A stretch of DNA of 64,000 bases. It comes from Pseudopithomyces maydicus (taxonomy: Eukaryota; Ascomycota; Dothideomycetes; Pleosporales; Didymosphaeriaceae). A program made the translations under genes and the position numbers. Numbering within the stretch: the stretch's first letter is position 1; each line of letters opens with the position of its first letter. A model generated the notes under the pieces. That model worked only from the letters and a program-made list of their open reading frames with translations. It had not been told where the DNA came from and ran no database searches. The stretch is taken from contig JANTUC010000001.1 in assembly GCA_026873275.1 (NCBI GenBank), positions 1,364,001 to 1,428,000 on the forward strand, in the 5' to 3' direction. Below, one piece after another: positions 32,753 to 44,947 of the stretch.

Positions 32753-33466
32753 TCATGTCGATTTTGGCTTTCTTTTCCCGATGTTGTAACCCCAACTACG
32801 TAATGTTTTCACAACCTTAGGCGTGATTGCTGCCGTGAGAGGCACTCTGATGAAGATGAAAGATTTGTGGACAAGGAAGACTAATCCGAGTTTGGTCCAG
32901 AAAGCTAAGGGTTTTGTTAGCAATGCAATACATACACTTGAGTCATGGTGAAATGGCTCACTTGGCTCTCCGGTTGCTTCTTCCCTTTCTGCTTGTAAGA
33001 CATCTTCAGATACTTGCTCTTCGCTTTCTTTCCTGAAAAGATTAGGGAAGAAGCGACCCAACAGGTCCTTCGCCCCGCCCACGACCACGTGTTCGGCATG
33101 AGCTACGCGCTCTGCTCCAATGTATTTCACAGCAAGAAAACAAAATGGAAGATCGGCCACTGTGAGCGCAGCATAAACTCCTAAGACAGTCCACCCGTAT
33201 TCACGGGAGAGCTTTTTCATCCGCGCAGTAAAAGAGTGAGGCTCTGGACTGCCTAGGTTCGGGGTAGGGTCTGGCCTTGCACCTCGCGGGGTTTTCTGGC
33301 TGTAATTCCGTCGGATGTTCCGGAATAAGAAACGGTTCCTGTGTAGAAATTGACCATGGACATTTTGAAGCGATTGATGTGATGAATTCAAGCTTTTACG
33401 AAATAGAGGGGATTGCAACCAAGAGCTAACTCGTAAGAACGATGCCGTCGGCGTTTTTGAGGCCAT
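32753..33466 (-). CDS. DUF1279 (FAM210/Nat2-like) mitochondrial protein
   Basis: An open frame of 237 codons begins at 33466. A Ser/Arg-rich N-terminus with the motif RRNYSQ looks like a mitochondrial presequence. The DUF1279 domain starts at MKKLSREYGWTVLGVYAALTVADLPFCFLAV and ends KSFIFIRVPLTAAITPKVVKTLRSWGYNIGKRK, with two membrane segments. A 57-nt stretch (32961-32905) with a GTGAGC donor, a CTAAC branch site and a TTAG acceptor is probably an intron. Its removal is in frame and gives 218 residues with an uninterrupted domain; exons would be 33466-32962 and 32904-32753. Family members act in mitochondrial translation or protein modification. The 3' end lies 123 bp from the dioxygenase gene, convergent. 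Confidence 0.82.
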   Translation of the reverse strand: MASKTPTASFLRVSSWLQSPLFRKSLNSSHQSLQNVHGQFLHRNRFLFRNIRRNYSQKTPRGARPDPTPNLGSPEPHSFTARMKKLSREYGWTVLGVYAALTVADLPFCFLAVKYIGAERVAHAEHVVVGGAKDLLGRFFPNLFRKESEEQVSEDVLQAEREEATGEPSEPFHHDSSVCIALLTKPLAFWTKLGLVFLVHKSFIFIRVPLTAAITPKVVKTLRSWGYNIGKRKPKST

Positions 33467-34675
33467 CGTGAAAAAGTTGATGAAGCACTCAGCACTGAAT
33501 CAACTGCCAACGATGAAATAACAGTGTCGTGGATGGTTTAGTGGTTGACATTTGATGAAATGAGGTTGATGTCATCGTTCAGGTACCAGTTACGCCCCAC
33601 TGACAAGGATGCGGCCCCCAACAATCACGTGTCGTCAAAACCGCTCGCAAAAAGGAAACTCAACATCTTGCCCATAATTGCCATGATTCGAGGGGAAGCA
33701 TCTGGATAAGCATCTGATAAAAGCGCATCTTGTGGAAGCTGTCCACCAGATTAGCCTCGAAAAGTGGAGCAGGCGCGACTCATGCATATCCGCTATGCCT
33801 CCCTTCGTAGTCGCCGTGCGCACCCTTACCTCCACCCACCAGCTACCAAATAAGCATCCAAAATATCAGATAGCGCTGTGAGTTTACTGGGATACCTGCA
33901 TCGGTGAAGATTACGGAAAGATCCGAGACTAGCTTACACCACCGTCGGCAGAGAGGGCAACTCCACCATAGCAGCAGCTCTTTGCGACCTGTTTAATACC
34001 GTTCTGGAACGATGCTTTGGATTTGTTTCAGATCTCAGAGAGGAAATTCAGTGCGACCGTATTCTTAGTTGCCGCAGCCTGCAACCCATCACGATCGATG
34101 CTGCAGCCCCTAGCACACCGAGGGCGGCTAAGCTCGTGTGATTGCAACGACAGGTGCATTGGGTCAAACAGCTGACCTGCACTGTATGCACAGCAGAGGC
34201 GCAGGCGAGCCGGAGCACTATCAGTATATACATTGGTCGCGCGACGCGTTCATCCCATCCTGCTACGGGGTCCATCGCGTCCGAACTATTGGGCGTTATC
34301 CTTGCAGACGGATTCGACATTTTTTGCTGAGCCACGTTTCAATGTTTTATGTGCTCTTGGCTATCGAATAGATACCGGATGTCATGCCTGAAACCGTCCA
34401 CCTGCAGTAGGACTGGAGAACTCCGCGTATTCGCTCACGGACATGGACTAGATGCCCTGAGCAACGGCCCACACGCATCAAATCGGTAAACCCCATGCCC
34501 ATATACGGGTCGATAGGCGACATAGCGGCCTACTACTGCACGTAAGAACACCCAGTTCGGCTCCGATATATCATCGCCTTTCTAGCCTCAACACGATCTT
34601 CTGTTGTCGCAACATTCGTACACCACCCAGCCTGTCCCACGAAGCCAAAGGAACGGACGGACTAGAGAGGTCTCA
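33467..34675. other. Intergenic, no recognised gene
   Basis: No coding sequence with support. It contains the promoters of the DUF1279 gene (minus strand) and the aminotransferase gene (plus strand). The open frame before the aminotransferase start reaches back to 34604 but lacks an ATG. Confidence 0.5.
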
Positions 34676-36253
34676 ATGACTAATCAAGTGCCCCTCCAGA
34701 CATTCCACCATCAAGCGATGCATGCTCCGGTCGGAAGCCCACAGCATAGCGATGTAAAGATGGACCCAGGTTTATCGAATCGCATGCGAGAAACGCTCAA
34801 GACACTCGGATCTAGGCCTCTTAGTGTTTCTCCTCAACAGTCTGACGATGTTTCCACAGCAATCGATCTGTCCACTGCACAAAACCAAGTCATCCGGCCC
34901 GAACTACTGGAGTTCTTTAAATCATTGGTGGAAGACAAAATGACAGAAAAGGTCAGCATGTACATTATACTCAGCACCGCCCACGAAGTTGACGAAATCG
35001 CAGACATTTAACGTCCCAACCGGAGATGGCGGTGATGTACACACCCGAGAAGGTATAGTTCTCTCCGTTATGACAACTATAGATTCCAACTGATTGTTGT
35101 GCCAATTATCAGCTCTTGCCTCATTTTTCAATACCTCCTTCAGCCCCATACACTGCGTTAAGCCCGAGCACATCGTGCTGGCGGCTGGCGCAACTGATGC
35201 GCTTGGCTGTCTTGTGCATTCGATCTGTGACGAAGGCGATAGCATTATTATACCTGGGCCTGCATGGTGTTGGTTGGCCACTTTCGATATGTTTCATGCA
35301 GGGCTGAGGCTGATGATTTTACAGATGGGTTCGAACGTATCTTCAAAGCGCGACCCAACGTCAATGTCATTGTCGCCCGGCCACCTTCCTATCAGAATTT
35401 CGACAACTACTTACTACCATCTTTACAAGCGGCTTATGACTTCTCGGCAGATAAGTCAAAGATAAAAGCCGTGCTTATATGCAACCCGCACAATCCGACT
35501 GCACGGTGTTACACTAGAAAGTCGCTTATCGAATGCATGGAGTTTTGCCAGGAGCGAGGGTTGCACTTTATTTCAGATGAGATCTACGCACTCGCACAAC
35601 TCAATGACACATCGACTGGGTCACCTCAATTTGTCTCAGCTTTGTCGCTGACAGAACCTTTGGTGCCTGAAGGTGCCGTGAAAATCGACCCGAGCCGAGT
35701 ACACGTAGTTTGGGCAGCAAGCAAACTGTTTGGCGTAGGCGGCCTTCGTATAGTGAGTTGCCTGAAATTATTTTGGAGGGCGGTAAAAATCTTACGCAAC
35801 TCGTAGGGCTGCTTGATCTCACAACAAAACCCCCAGCTACTAAAGGCCATGGCACTCCTGACCACTCAACACACCAACAACGTTGCAGCGTTATATCTAT
35901 CAAATCTTTTGACGTGGAACAAACTTCCCACCTTGCTTACACTCAATTCCTCAAGACTCACCGCATCATATCGTCTCCTTGAAAATGTGCTCCAACAGCT
36001 CAGTGTCAAATTTATCGTACCTACAGATGGAGTTTTCGTCTTCGCTCAGTTAGCGAAGCACGCCCAGAGCGTAGAAGAAGAGAGGGACTTTTATGATCGG
36101 TTAGAGCGACATGGAGTCCGGGTCAGCCCAGGCAGTATCTACAAAGGCGTTGACAAAGAGTTTGGTTGGGCAAGGATTACATTTTCCGTTCCAGCAAAAG
36201 TTTTGGAAGTGGCACTCGAACGCATTACGGCTTTTATGACTATGGAAGACTAG
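34676..36253 (+). CDS. PLP-dependent class I/II aminotransferase (ACC-synthase-like)
   Basis: Five exons: 34676-34951, 35004-35052, 35113-35268, 35325-35752 and 35807-36253, giving 451 residues. The third intron uses a weaker GTTGGT donor, but only this site keeps the frame and the motif PGPAWYGFERIF. Family features are IDLSTAQNQVIRPELL, the cofactor-binding region AAGATDALGCL, CNPHNPTARCY, SDEIYA, and the Schiff-base lysine in WAASKLFGVGGLRIG. Fungal proteins of this type are called 1-aminocyclopropane-1-carboxylate synthase-like, although most act as general aminotransferases or C-S lyases. Tail to tail with the amino-acid permease 115 bp downstream, which supports a role in amino-acid metabolism. 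Soluble. Confidence 0.9.
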
Positions 36254-36367
36254 GTTTACGCTTCACCTATCTTTCAACGATTTCTTTTACCCCGATGTGG
36301 AGTAGCTCATGTTCTCTTGGCGTAACTCATGACTCTGATGATTTTCCATGACTTCGCGATTTGGAGT

Positions 36368-38321
36368 TCATTCTGCACCAGTTTCGATGATCGGCCCTGT
36401 ATAGGTTTTCCTTGCGCTGACAATGTAGTACAATCCACTAAGAATAGTGATCACACCCGTAACCAGTATACTCCAATTCATGGTCGCAGGCTCCACGTCT
36501 TTGATAGACGGCCAGAATGTAAAGAAGAAGATAAAGCTGAGATAGGCGCAGGCGAATGCGTTATTGGCGATGCCTAAAGCTCCTGGTATCCGCCAAGGGC
36601 CCCATGACAGCAGTTTCCCCGTCGTGTTTGTTAAATTTGTGTGGTTTTCAGAGTCTTCAAGCGAGACAATACCACCAGTGACGCGGCGATAGAGCAGCAG
36701 TAACGATACGAGTAGATAGCTACAAAAAATGCCTGCTATAGCCACCGAGATGACACCATTGAAAGCCGTGGCAGATCCAATATTAACAAAGGACAAGATG
36801 ACAGCGATGACGGCAGTGGCAGCTACAGCATTGATCGGAATCGAAGTGCGAGCGCTGACCTGTAATGTTTTTAGTACATGATTCAGCACCCTGCTAGGTA
36901 AATTTCTACAACCTACCTTACTCAGAGTGCGCCACCCAGGTAGCCCTCTATCTCGCGAGAACGCCCAAAATACCCGCGATGAAGAAGCCAATGCCCCGAC
37001 TGAGCAGAACGTGGCGAGAATCACGACGAATGCAACCATCGCCGCCGTTCCCGAAACTGAGCCTACCGCATTGTGAAAAATCGCGATAAACGGGAACGAA
37101 GGATTTTCGGCCAGCGCATCATCAATATTGCCCGAGCGAAACAGCATTGTGAGCATCACCCCAAACCCGAGACTGCCATTGATGCCTACGCCCGTCATGA
37201 TTGCGCGCGGCACTGTGACAGGCGCGTTCTGTATCTCTTCTGCCATCTGTTTCAAAGTCAGCATTCATTGACGTTCCTCACATAATAATGTTCCCCAGAC
37301 ATACGTGGATGGCGCCGTCTCCGCCAATGAACGCGCACACGGTTCCCATCATGCCGATGCAGAATGAGAGACCTTGGGTATTCCATCCACCCCCATTTAT
37401 GAATGTGGTGAAAACGTCGTGCGCACTTTCATGGGGTCCCATAACGAGTAGCGGGATTGTGATGCCGAGGAAGCCTGCAACGTGGATGAATAGAACGATG
37501 ATTTCGAACTTTGGCAAGAGCCAATTCGCTCCCGTTGTTATGATTAGAGCGAAGGCAACAATGGCCCATATTAGGAGTGCGGCGTGCCAAGTTTTGGGAT
37601 TATAGCTGGGCTGTGTGAGGACGAGGATACCTTGGATGAGGGAGCCGGTGAGGTAGGCGGATGAGGCGAGGGCGGCTTGCCAGCCGGCAACAGTGAGCCA
37701 TCCTAAATGCAAACGATTAGGGTTGCAGATGGTAACGTGGGGACGGTCGTACCCGCCATGTAGCTCAATACTCTCTGATAGCGTGGTGGTGCAAGCATGG
37801 CAACCCAGTGGTATTGTCCGCCAGATGTCGGTGCCCTTATTGTTTCAGTGACTTTTCTGTAAGAGAGGGAGGGGTATTACATAGACACCAGCTCAGAAAG
37901 TACAGCAAAGATAGACGCTGTACCCAGCCAGACAATCAGGAACCCATAGAAGACACCCGCGGGGCCCCCGCTATCAGAATAAGCTTCGAGTACGCGTTTG
38001 GATAGGCTACTTCTTACTTTTGAAGGCCGACGAGAAAGAGACTGCACAGCTTTAATGTCCTGTTTGAGATCAAATGCCATGAAACTCACACCAGGAAGCC
38101 CTCCCAGGTTGCCAGAATGGTGCAACTCAAGCCTAAAATGGCGAGAAATCCGAATTTCCTCTACGATTTCGATGTTAGCATCAAGAAAATGAAAGGGAGT
38201 GAACAAGACTCACTTTCAAGACAGGTTTCTTCCCAAGCCGTGCGAGGGCAGCTTCATCTCTATGATCGGTACCACTCGAATGAACCTCGCCCAGCTCCAC
38301 AGATCCATGTTTCTCTGCCAT
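36368..38321 (-). CDS. Amino acid/GABA-choline type permease (APC superfamily)
   Basis: Eight exons: 38321-38214, 38160-38092, 38049-38018, 37970-37881, 37835-37753, 37702-37305, 37246-36917 and 36859-36368. They total 533 residues, with introns of 41-58 nt. Every junction restores known family text: KFGFLAILGLSCTILATWEG, LVGLQNGGPAGVFYGF, MAPTSGGQYHWVAMLAPP, GAIHMAEEIQNAPVTVPRAI and SRDRGLPGWRTLSKV. The last intron is 57 nt and in frame, so it is invisible in a raw translation. The protein has about 12 membrane segments and imports amino acids, GABA or choline across the plasma membrane. It is convergent with the aminotransferase gene. Confidence 0.9.
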
Positions 38322-40069
38322 CTTAGAGCAATGCAAAGTTCTAGTCACCAGTTATACCTTTCAAAAAAAGCGATATGTCTCTTTTTATCTTTTTTTTCAT
38401 GTACTAAGTAACAATCTCTACCACGATCCTCCCTAGGTGAATAACAGAACAATATATACCTACACAAAACAGCAAAAGCTTGCGCAATTTAGTCCCCTCA
38501 TCCCAAACACGACGGTGCAACTGTGTCTAGACCCACCTACTGTACATATAGATAATATATATTAGGGCCTTGCATAGGAAAGAGGTTTGCGAAGTGCCGC
38601 ACCAAAACTTTGTATCGCGATTTCATTGGATCTTGCGGTTTCCTTTGGATCCTGATAAGGCATGAAGAGCGAGATATGCAGGTTTGATGCACAGCCGGGC
38701 GATGGGCTGATGTAAGCCGAATAAAACAATGCGGATGTCTGCAACAGGGAAGTGCGCTAGTGCGATAATTGCGGAGTACCTGGTGGGTATGATCGGTGAG
38801 CATTTGGTGGTGTTAAGTGGCGGTGAGGCTGCTAAGGTTCATGAGGGGCTGTAGAGATCGCTTATTGCAGGCTGTCGTGTTGCTGGTGGGTGTACCAGGT
38901 TGTTTTATTCTGCTATTTCTTCAATAACTGCGTTCCAATCGAAATACATGTTGCGCTTTTATTGTGGTGACACACATGAGTTCCCTCGAGTCGCTTGACT
39001 AGATGATAATGCTACATTCGACCTAATCACAATATTGACTAGATCACGTAGTTATAAGATATATACATATTGCTGGCCTATACACTAAGATTTAAGTCTA
39101 TACTTGTTGTCCCCGGTTGCTTTCTCCAACCAGAAACACTGTTGAGATAATCCTGTTACATTACTACACGGCTCTCCCTTACCTACTCATGAAGCCGCCT
39201 CAGCATTTCATGACTCGAATATTGACCCTGCAGAAGCACAGCGTGCTCTCTCCATTGCGTATTGGGCGTATGAACAGCTCGCTTTTTCATCTTCATCCCC
39301 CTGAAAGTAACCTCTCAGTCCCTCCACTGTATCACCCCAAATGTGTGGTTCTTCGATGTGTGCAGCGAGATCTTCAGGTAGTCGCCCGTTGTATCCCAAC
39401 TAAAGATATAATCACATAGCATTTGTAGTTTGTTCATCTAAAATGCGAGCGAGTGAACGAGTATGCGTGACTGGTATCGTCTCGACCACAGCCAGCGATT
39501 GAGTAGCATCGCCTAAAGACGCGCAGATATACGTAACGAGGTTCGGTGAAGGCTACGATCGCAATGGTTCTATCGGTCGTACGGTCGTTCGTTCAGGTGC
39601 TCAGCTCTTGGAGGATGCCATCGGCGCAGTAGGCTTCACTGTCAAGGTGAGCATGATACCAGATGTGCTGATTTTCCAATGCCATGTGCGACGTGCATCT
39701 TTGTACGCACCCGCCCCGTACTCGCTACGTAAGTGCAGTAAGTGCAGATGAGGCGCAGGGCAGTACATCACTAATCAGGTGCGAATAACATCATCGAAGT
39801 GGTCGTTGTTATCGTGGTCGCGGCAAGGGGAACAGTGTGGTTGGCGTGGTGCGGAAAGGTGGGGGGCGGAAGGGGGCCTCGGCGCGTATGCAAGGTGCAA
39901 CACCAATAGCCTCGGTACACTATCTAATGAGCGCGCAAAATAGCCTAGGCTGTCTGACGCATGGGAGAGAACATGACCGACAGAGATGCTGATGATCATT
40001 TGATATGTACGATATATTGTTAAACGTTACTCTTTCATGCATCAATTAGCTCAAAGCAAGCGCTTCGGC
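38322..40069. other. Intergenic with short coding-like fragments
   Basis: No complete gene was found. An open stretch without ATG at about 39,504-39,755 on the plus strand reads like protein (PKDAQIYVTRFGEGYDRNG, ending in a GTGAGC donor-like site). A minus-strand frame at 39,208-39,399 is also protein-like. Neither matches a family known to me; they may be remnants. Confidence 0.4.
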
Positions 40070-40151
40070 GCCCGTTTGGCTCAGTGGTAGAGCGTATCAC
40101 TAGTACTCAGCCGCTATGATAAGGTCATCAGTTCGATTCTGATAATGGGCA
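40070..40151 (+). tRNA. tRNA-Thr (AGT) with a 10-nt intron
   Basis: The cloverleaf can be drawn. Acceptor stem: GCCCGTT pairs with AATGGGC, with one G-T pair. D arm: GCTC/GAGC around AGTGGTA. Anticodon stem: TATCA/TGATA. T arm: ATCAG TTCGATT CTGAT. The anticodon AGT is at 40102-40104 in the loop CT-AGT-A. Ten extra bases (40106-40115) sit directly 3' of position 37, the canonical place for nuclear tRNA introns. A TTTTTT run just downstream (about 40155-40161) is a Pol III terminator. Confidence 0.85.
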
Positions 40152-40833
40152 TTCCTTTTTTGCGTCCTCGAATCGTATTGCGATCGCGGACAATTTCATT
40201 TTGGACCTTGAGAGGTGGTAGGTAGTACTTGCTGATATACTTCATGCGCATGCAGCACTACAACAACAAGGGAGTTATCATGGTTTTTTTTTCGCCTGGT
40301 AAGGCGCACTCGATCATCAACTTCAACTATTAATATACAAAACAATATTTTGTGATACTGATGTGATCGCTTTGTGCCGAAAGTCCTGTCGTGTTTCTGC
40401 CGCCAGCGACCACATGCCAATCTCCGCATATGCCGTCCTCATCTTGTCCTCGCGCCTGACTGAAAGAAAAAAACAATAATAACAAGACTGCTATGTACAC
40501 CGTGCCTGTGTAATGAGGGTAGGCCTAACCCATGCAGTCCGTGAAACACAACACGGTTACTGCAAGGAAGTCGGAGATCACCACGGTCCCGAGAATCACA
40601 TAGTCGGGACTTGGAAACGTATAGGATTTTTCTAGAAGTATTCTCGTAGAGATCGTGTATCCCGCGTTGGCAGAAGAGAAGAGATGTGTCGTACCCGATT
40701 CCAGATTACCGGCCAAACGAAGCTATATGTATATCTAAAATAGGATAAAGAATGGATTTTCACTCCTGAGCTTTTTATTTCGATTGAACTGGCACATATT
40801 TAGTATATGCCTTGGTGACAGCTATGTCAAGTG
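40152..40833. other. Intergenic, no recognised gene
   Basis: It holds the Pol III terminator of the tRNA gene and the 3' flank of the peptide transporter gene. No supported open frame. Confidence 0.5.
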
Positions 40834-43087
40834 TCAAATCCATGCCGGCATCGGGGGAAGCACTGGCTGTATGGCGAGGGCTTCAGTACTACCCGACGAC
40901 CGAGTGATCAGATTCGATCCAGATTCTTGCAAGGATAGCGACTGTCCTTCTTCGTGCAGTCTCAGTGACGGCGACACTGCGTCTTGCGCCGGAGATCCTC
41001 CCTTTGGTCCGCCTACTCCATGTGTTGCAACCAACATTGCAGCGTGGGGCGCAGTCACTGTTCCGCCCACTCCGGTTCCCTCGGGCTCAATGCTGAGATC
41101 ATGCGACCCCTGAGTGGCGATCGTCGTGCCAGTCAGGTTCAAGTGATTAGTCGCGCGCTTCAGAGAAAGCGGACCAAGCTCCACGTCAACATTTTCGGCA
41201 CCGAGATCGAGACCGCGCATGACGCCCCTACCCTGATTATTTCCAGATGACGGTGATTGATCGGCTCCGTCATGAATGTCATGACTGTCATGAGATGTCT
41301 CTTCTCCTTTCTGGTCGTGCTTTCGGAAAACGAGCCAGAATACAACCGTAACAAGAGTCATGCCGCCTGCCAGTGAAGAATAGAATATCACAAGGTAGGG
41401 ATCATGTGCAAAAGGGCTGATTCCCATCGCAAAAGCGGACCCAGTCCCAGCCATTAACGGGAAAACAGCTTGCACCATGGATTTCATGTGCTTCGGTGCA
41501 TAGCTGTAAGCAATCTCGAGGCCAGTCACATATGCCCATACCTCGCCCATAGCAATGAGAAAGAAGACAGGGGCCTGGTACCACACATTTATGCTGTTCG
41601 GTTCGTGCTCAACGGCCGATTTGCAGTCTCGCGGATGGTTGTAACAGGGCCCGGTGGAGTATATAGCGTTCTGGAGTACAGCAGCGTATACCATGGCAAG
41701 TGCCACGAAGACGAAACCAACCGTGATGCGAGTGATTGGCTTAATATAGATATGCCGCTGATGTAGCAGGGGGTAGATAACGTGCTGTATCAATGGCGTG
41801 AAGACGATGCAGCCGACCTGATTCATCGCAGAGAGCATATCGTTCGGGGTTCTGCCGGTTTTCATCTGGGCGGCTTGCGATATCAGATTGTTCTGCATTT
41901 GGTCAAAGCAAATGTAAAACATGACGAATGCCAGTCTATCAACTAGTCAGTAAATGTTGCTCGTGTTGAGGCTGTAGACTTACAATATGCGACAGCCTTG
42001 TAGCACGCGGCGCAGCTCGTCGACCAACTTGCTACTCCAAGGAACGACTTTGCGGCGTTGCTCAAGCTGATATTTTGGGTCGGCTCGTGATAATTTAAAT
42101 CTGTTCTGTGCCGCACAAAGTAAAACTTTGCTAGACTGCGCTAGTATCTGGGATTCTTGTGTAGCCCTCACTGCATCATGTTAGCCGGGATGATATGGCA
42201 GGACAGATGAACTTACGGAGTTTCGGTTTCCCTATCACCAAAGTAATCAACGATATGAATATGAATACAAAGGTAAGTCCATAGGCCATCGTAAACCCAA
42301 CCCGATCTTCTATGACCACGATCGCAAACCAGAATAATGAACCTACGTTTCCTAACCTATGGCTTCGTTAGTCTAAGCCGGCATCGGGACCATGTGGAGC
42401 GTACCAATAGTTTAGGTTGTAAATATACTCAACTGTGAGATTGCGATCAGTGATTAAACGCTCGCCTGAGTCCAGTGTTATGATGCGGGGCCTGATTTCG
42501 GAATACTGGTCCGCGAGGAAAGCTGCCATGTTCGATTCGAAACCTCCTCCACCCAAGGCTACGCATACCATCGATACGATCAGTCCTGGGAGGCCCCATC
42601 CTGCTCCCAATAGTGAAGGTATAGAGCTGACGGTGATCACGGCACAGCCGATGTTGAATAGGATCAGGCACAGCAAAAGCGTTCTATACCTACCCAGTTT
42701 CCAATCTGATAAGACGGCGAATATCATTGGTGCAACATAGTAGCAGATATAGAAGCCGCAATATATTCGTGTAGCTTTGACCTGCCCTAGACCGAGTGCT
42801 CCAGGAGTTCCTTCGTCAGTGGTCCGAGGAGGGTTCTGCATGTAGTTTTGCCATGGAGCTGTCAAACTCCAAAACGATGCCTTTTCCCAGAAACTGATTG
42901 AAGCAACTATCCACAATCGCAGTGGAAGCTTGTCTCGTACACGGCGTAGTCTATGGTGTTCTACCGCTGCCGACGAAGCAGAGGAATACGAGCTTGTCCT
43001 CGAAGGAGTCATCGTGTCGATAGGGGTGAGTTGTCGATGTAGTTTCTCAGTTAACTCCTGCGCTTTTATAGCATCATATGTGTCCAT
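40834..43087 (-). CDS. Proton-coupled oligopeptide transporter (POT/PTR2)
   Basis: Exons 43087-42405, 42356-42217, 42170-41984 and 41935-40834 give 703 residues; introns are 48, 46 and 48 nt. POT signatures are FWEKASFWSLTAPWQNYMQNP, GFYICYYVAPMIFAVLSDWKLGRYRT split over two segments, NLNYWLGNVGS, and FVMFYICFDQMQNNLISQA. The C-terminal 160 residues are hydrophilic. It imports di- and tripeptides with protons at the plasma membrane. The start at 43087 (MDTYDAIKAQ) was chosen because the upstream extension to 43303 (72 residues) is unlike the family, but that longer start cannot be ruled out. Confidence 0.9.
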
Positions 43088-43648
43088 GGTTGAGTTGAAT
43101 AGCGAAGTGTGTGCGGAAGCCGTCGTGCACGATGCTCCTGACAGTAAGTGGCCATGGATAAATAAACCAAAGTCGAGCGGCGTAGTTGAGCTCGGATTTT
43201 TATTCATGCAGCGGCCCGAGCCTTTTAATTGCCGATGTGTGGTTGTCAAGTTGAGGGGGTGGGGATTGGGGGCGGTGAATCCTGGGGCGGGCGCTTCTTT
43301 CATCTATCGGGGAGGCGCAGGTTGGATACATGAAATCCACAAAGCGAATATCATGCACACTTCTGAAGCTGCGTGTATTGGCTAGTTTATTGAAACTGCA
43401 GTTGGCTGCTTGGCTGGTTCAGGGTTCAAGCTGAGAACGCCCGCCCTCAGCTTGATCAAAGAAGCAAAGGTTCGACGGCGTAGTTCCATCGAGCTGTAAG
43501 ACTATATCAACGCCGCAATCGATTTACAGTGTGCACAGTGTGGCAATCACAGACCAGGATCACTCTTCTAGATTGCTTTGGTGGATCTACGGCTAAGCGG
43601 TGAACGGCCGCTAGAAACGAGACACGCACGTAACCGCGACACGGTTCT
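43088..43648. other. Intergenic/promoter of the peptide transporter
   Basis: The frame of the transporter stays open up to 43303. Beyond that nothing is recognised. Confidence 0.4.
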
Positions 43649-44947
43649 TTAGGCGAGCCCAGAAAGATACTTGGTGTCACCGTAGTGCACGTTGCCGTTA
43701 CAAATCGATACATTTGCCGCGAAGGGTGGTAGAAATGTTCTGAGCGCGGTTATGTGAGATGCCCAACGCTCATAGTCCAGAGCCAGGTGCATAGTTCCCA
43801 CGTCCAGGTTAGCGGCCAGCGGCCGCCACGGCACTACGACCGAACGTAGTCTGTAGAGACGAGGCAAAAATTCTAACGTTCCGCTGTCTCCAAAACCAGG
43901 CTCTTTCTGCCGTGATCTATTTCTTTCGTCTTGCACGATAACCAGTTGCTCGAGCGATTCTGTATGGCGACAAAGTGCACCTTGTAACCGGAAAAACTGA
44001 AATATTCCCCATTCTGATTTTGGTAGGTCCAACTCGATGTGTACAGATTTTACAGCTTTACAACAATTGAGCAAGACATTTACCACAGAGTGTCCAATGT
44101 CGCTTGCGCGTAGGGTTATCGTTTCGACGCCAGAGTCGTGCACCAAGCCCCACTGCCCCAAGTTTGCCTCAAGCTCACCGTGACTGTCCCACCCCAAGGA
44201 TTGGCCTAGACTTCGTTCTTCGCATCCAGTGAATTCGACGTGACGAAGGCTTGGCATTTTGAAAACGAATGCAAAGTCGTAGAGGCCGCGATTGAAGGCT
44301 GAGAATTTAATGGATACCGATCGCACTTTTTCAAAACTTCCTGACCAATTAGGCGTATCGAAAAGTATATGACTGATCATGAAGAACTCCTCGGGTCGTA
44401 TAATACCTCCGAAATTCTTTAAGTGCAAAGAGATGCTCTCCAAGTTGCGTGAGGCTAGGACTAAAGCCAGCTCAGCACAGGCAGCAATCCTAGAAAGACC
44501 AAGCAATCCAATGAAGTTTTTGTACTTTCTTGTCAATTCGGTGGGCAAGTTCATATCGTCAACGGCAGCCAGTAGATCGCAAAGGGAATCTTGCGGAATC
44601 GGGTCCAGGTACCCTCGGTAAGGCACATGAAGATCGATTTCCCGTACATGATCAGCAAGAGATGGGCGGTTTATGAGGCTCAAGGGAAACAAATGCGGTT
44701 TATCAATATGGTTCTTATTCGAGTAAGACGCGTAGAGGTAGGGCTCGGCTAGGCTCCGAAGACGTGGCGAGGTCAAACACAAAGACGCCAAAGTTGGGGC
44801 CGCATAGTTTTCAATCGATATATAATCCAAAATCGACAGCAATAGCTCAGATGGGAGCTGAATAAGGCAAGCCAACATGTCTTCGTCGATGCTGTGTTTC
44901 TGTTGGGAGGAGAAGGGAGAGAGGGTCGTATGACGCGGCAACGTCAA
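43649..44947 (-). CDS. F-box protein
   Basis: A single exon of 432 codons. An F-box-like helix set lies at about residues 28-72 (LIQLPSELLLSILDYIS, then LASLCLTSPRLRSLAEPYLY). The rest consists of irregular leucine-rich stretches (for example NLESISLHLKNFG, MPSLRHVEFTGCEE, LYRLRSVVVPWRPL). Such fungal F-box/LRR-like proteins are taken to recruit substrates to SCF ubiquitin ligases, but substrates are rarely known. The family is large and fast evolving in Pezizomycotina. No signal peptide or membrane segment. Frame and start are clear. Confidence 0.75.
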   Translation of the reverse strand: MTLPRHTTLSPFSSQQKHSIDEDMLACLIQLPSELLLSILDYISIENYAAPTLASLCLTSPRLRSLAEPYLYASYSNKNHIDKPHLFPLSLINRPSLADHVREIDLHVPYRGYLDPIPQDSLCDLLAAVDDMNLPTELTRKYKNFIGLLGLSRIAACAELALVLASRNLESISLHLKNFGGIIRPEEFFMISHILFDTPNWSGSFEKVRSVSIKFSAFNRGLYDFAFVFKMPSLRHVEFTGCEERSLGQSLGWDSHGELEANLGQWGLVHDSGVETITLRASDIGHSVVNVLLNCCKAVKSVHIELDLPKSEWGIFQFFRLQGALCRHTESLEQLVIVQDERNRSRQKEPGFGDSGTLEFLPRLYRLRSVVVPWRPLAANLDVGTMHLALDYERWASHITALRTFLPPFAANVSICNGNVHYGDTKYLSGLA

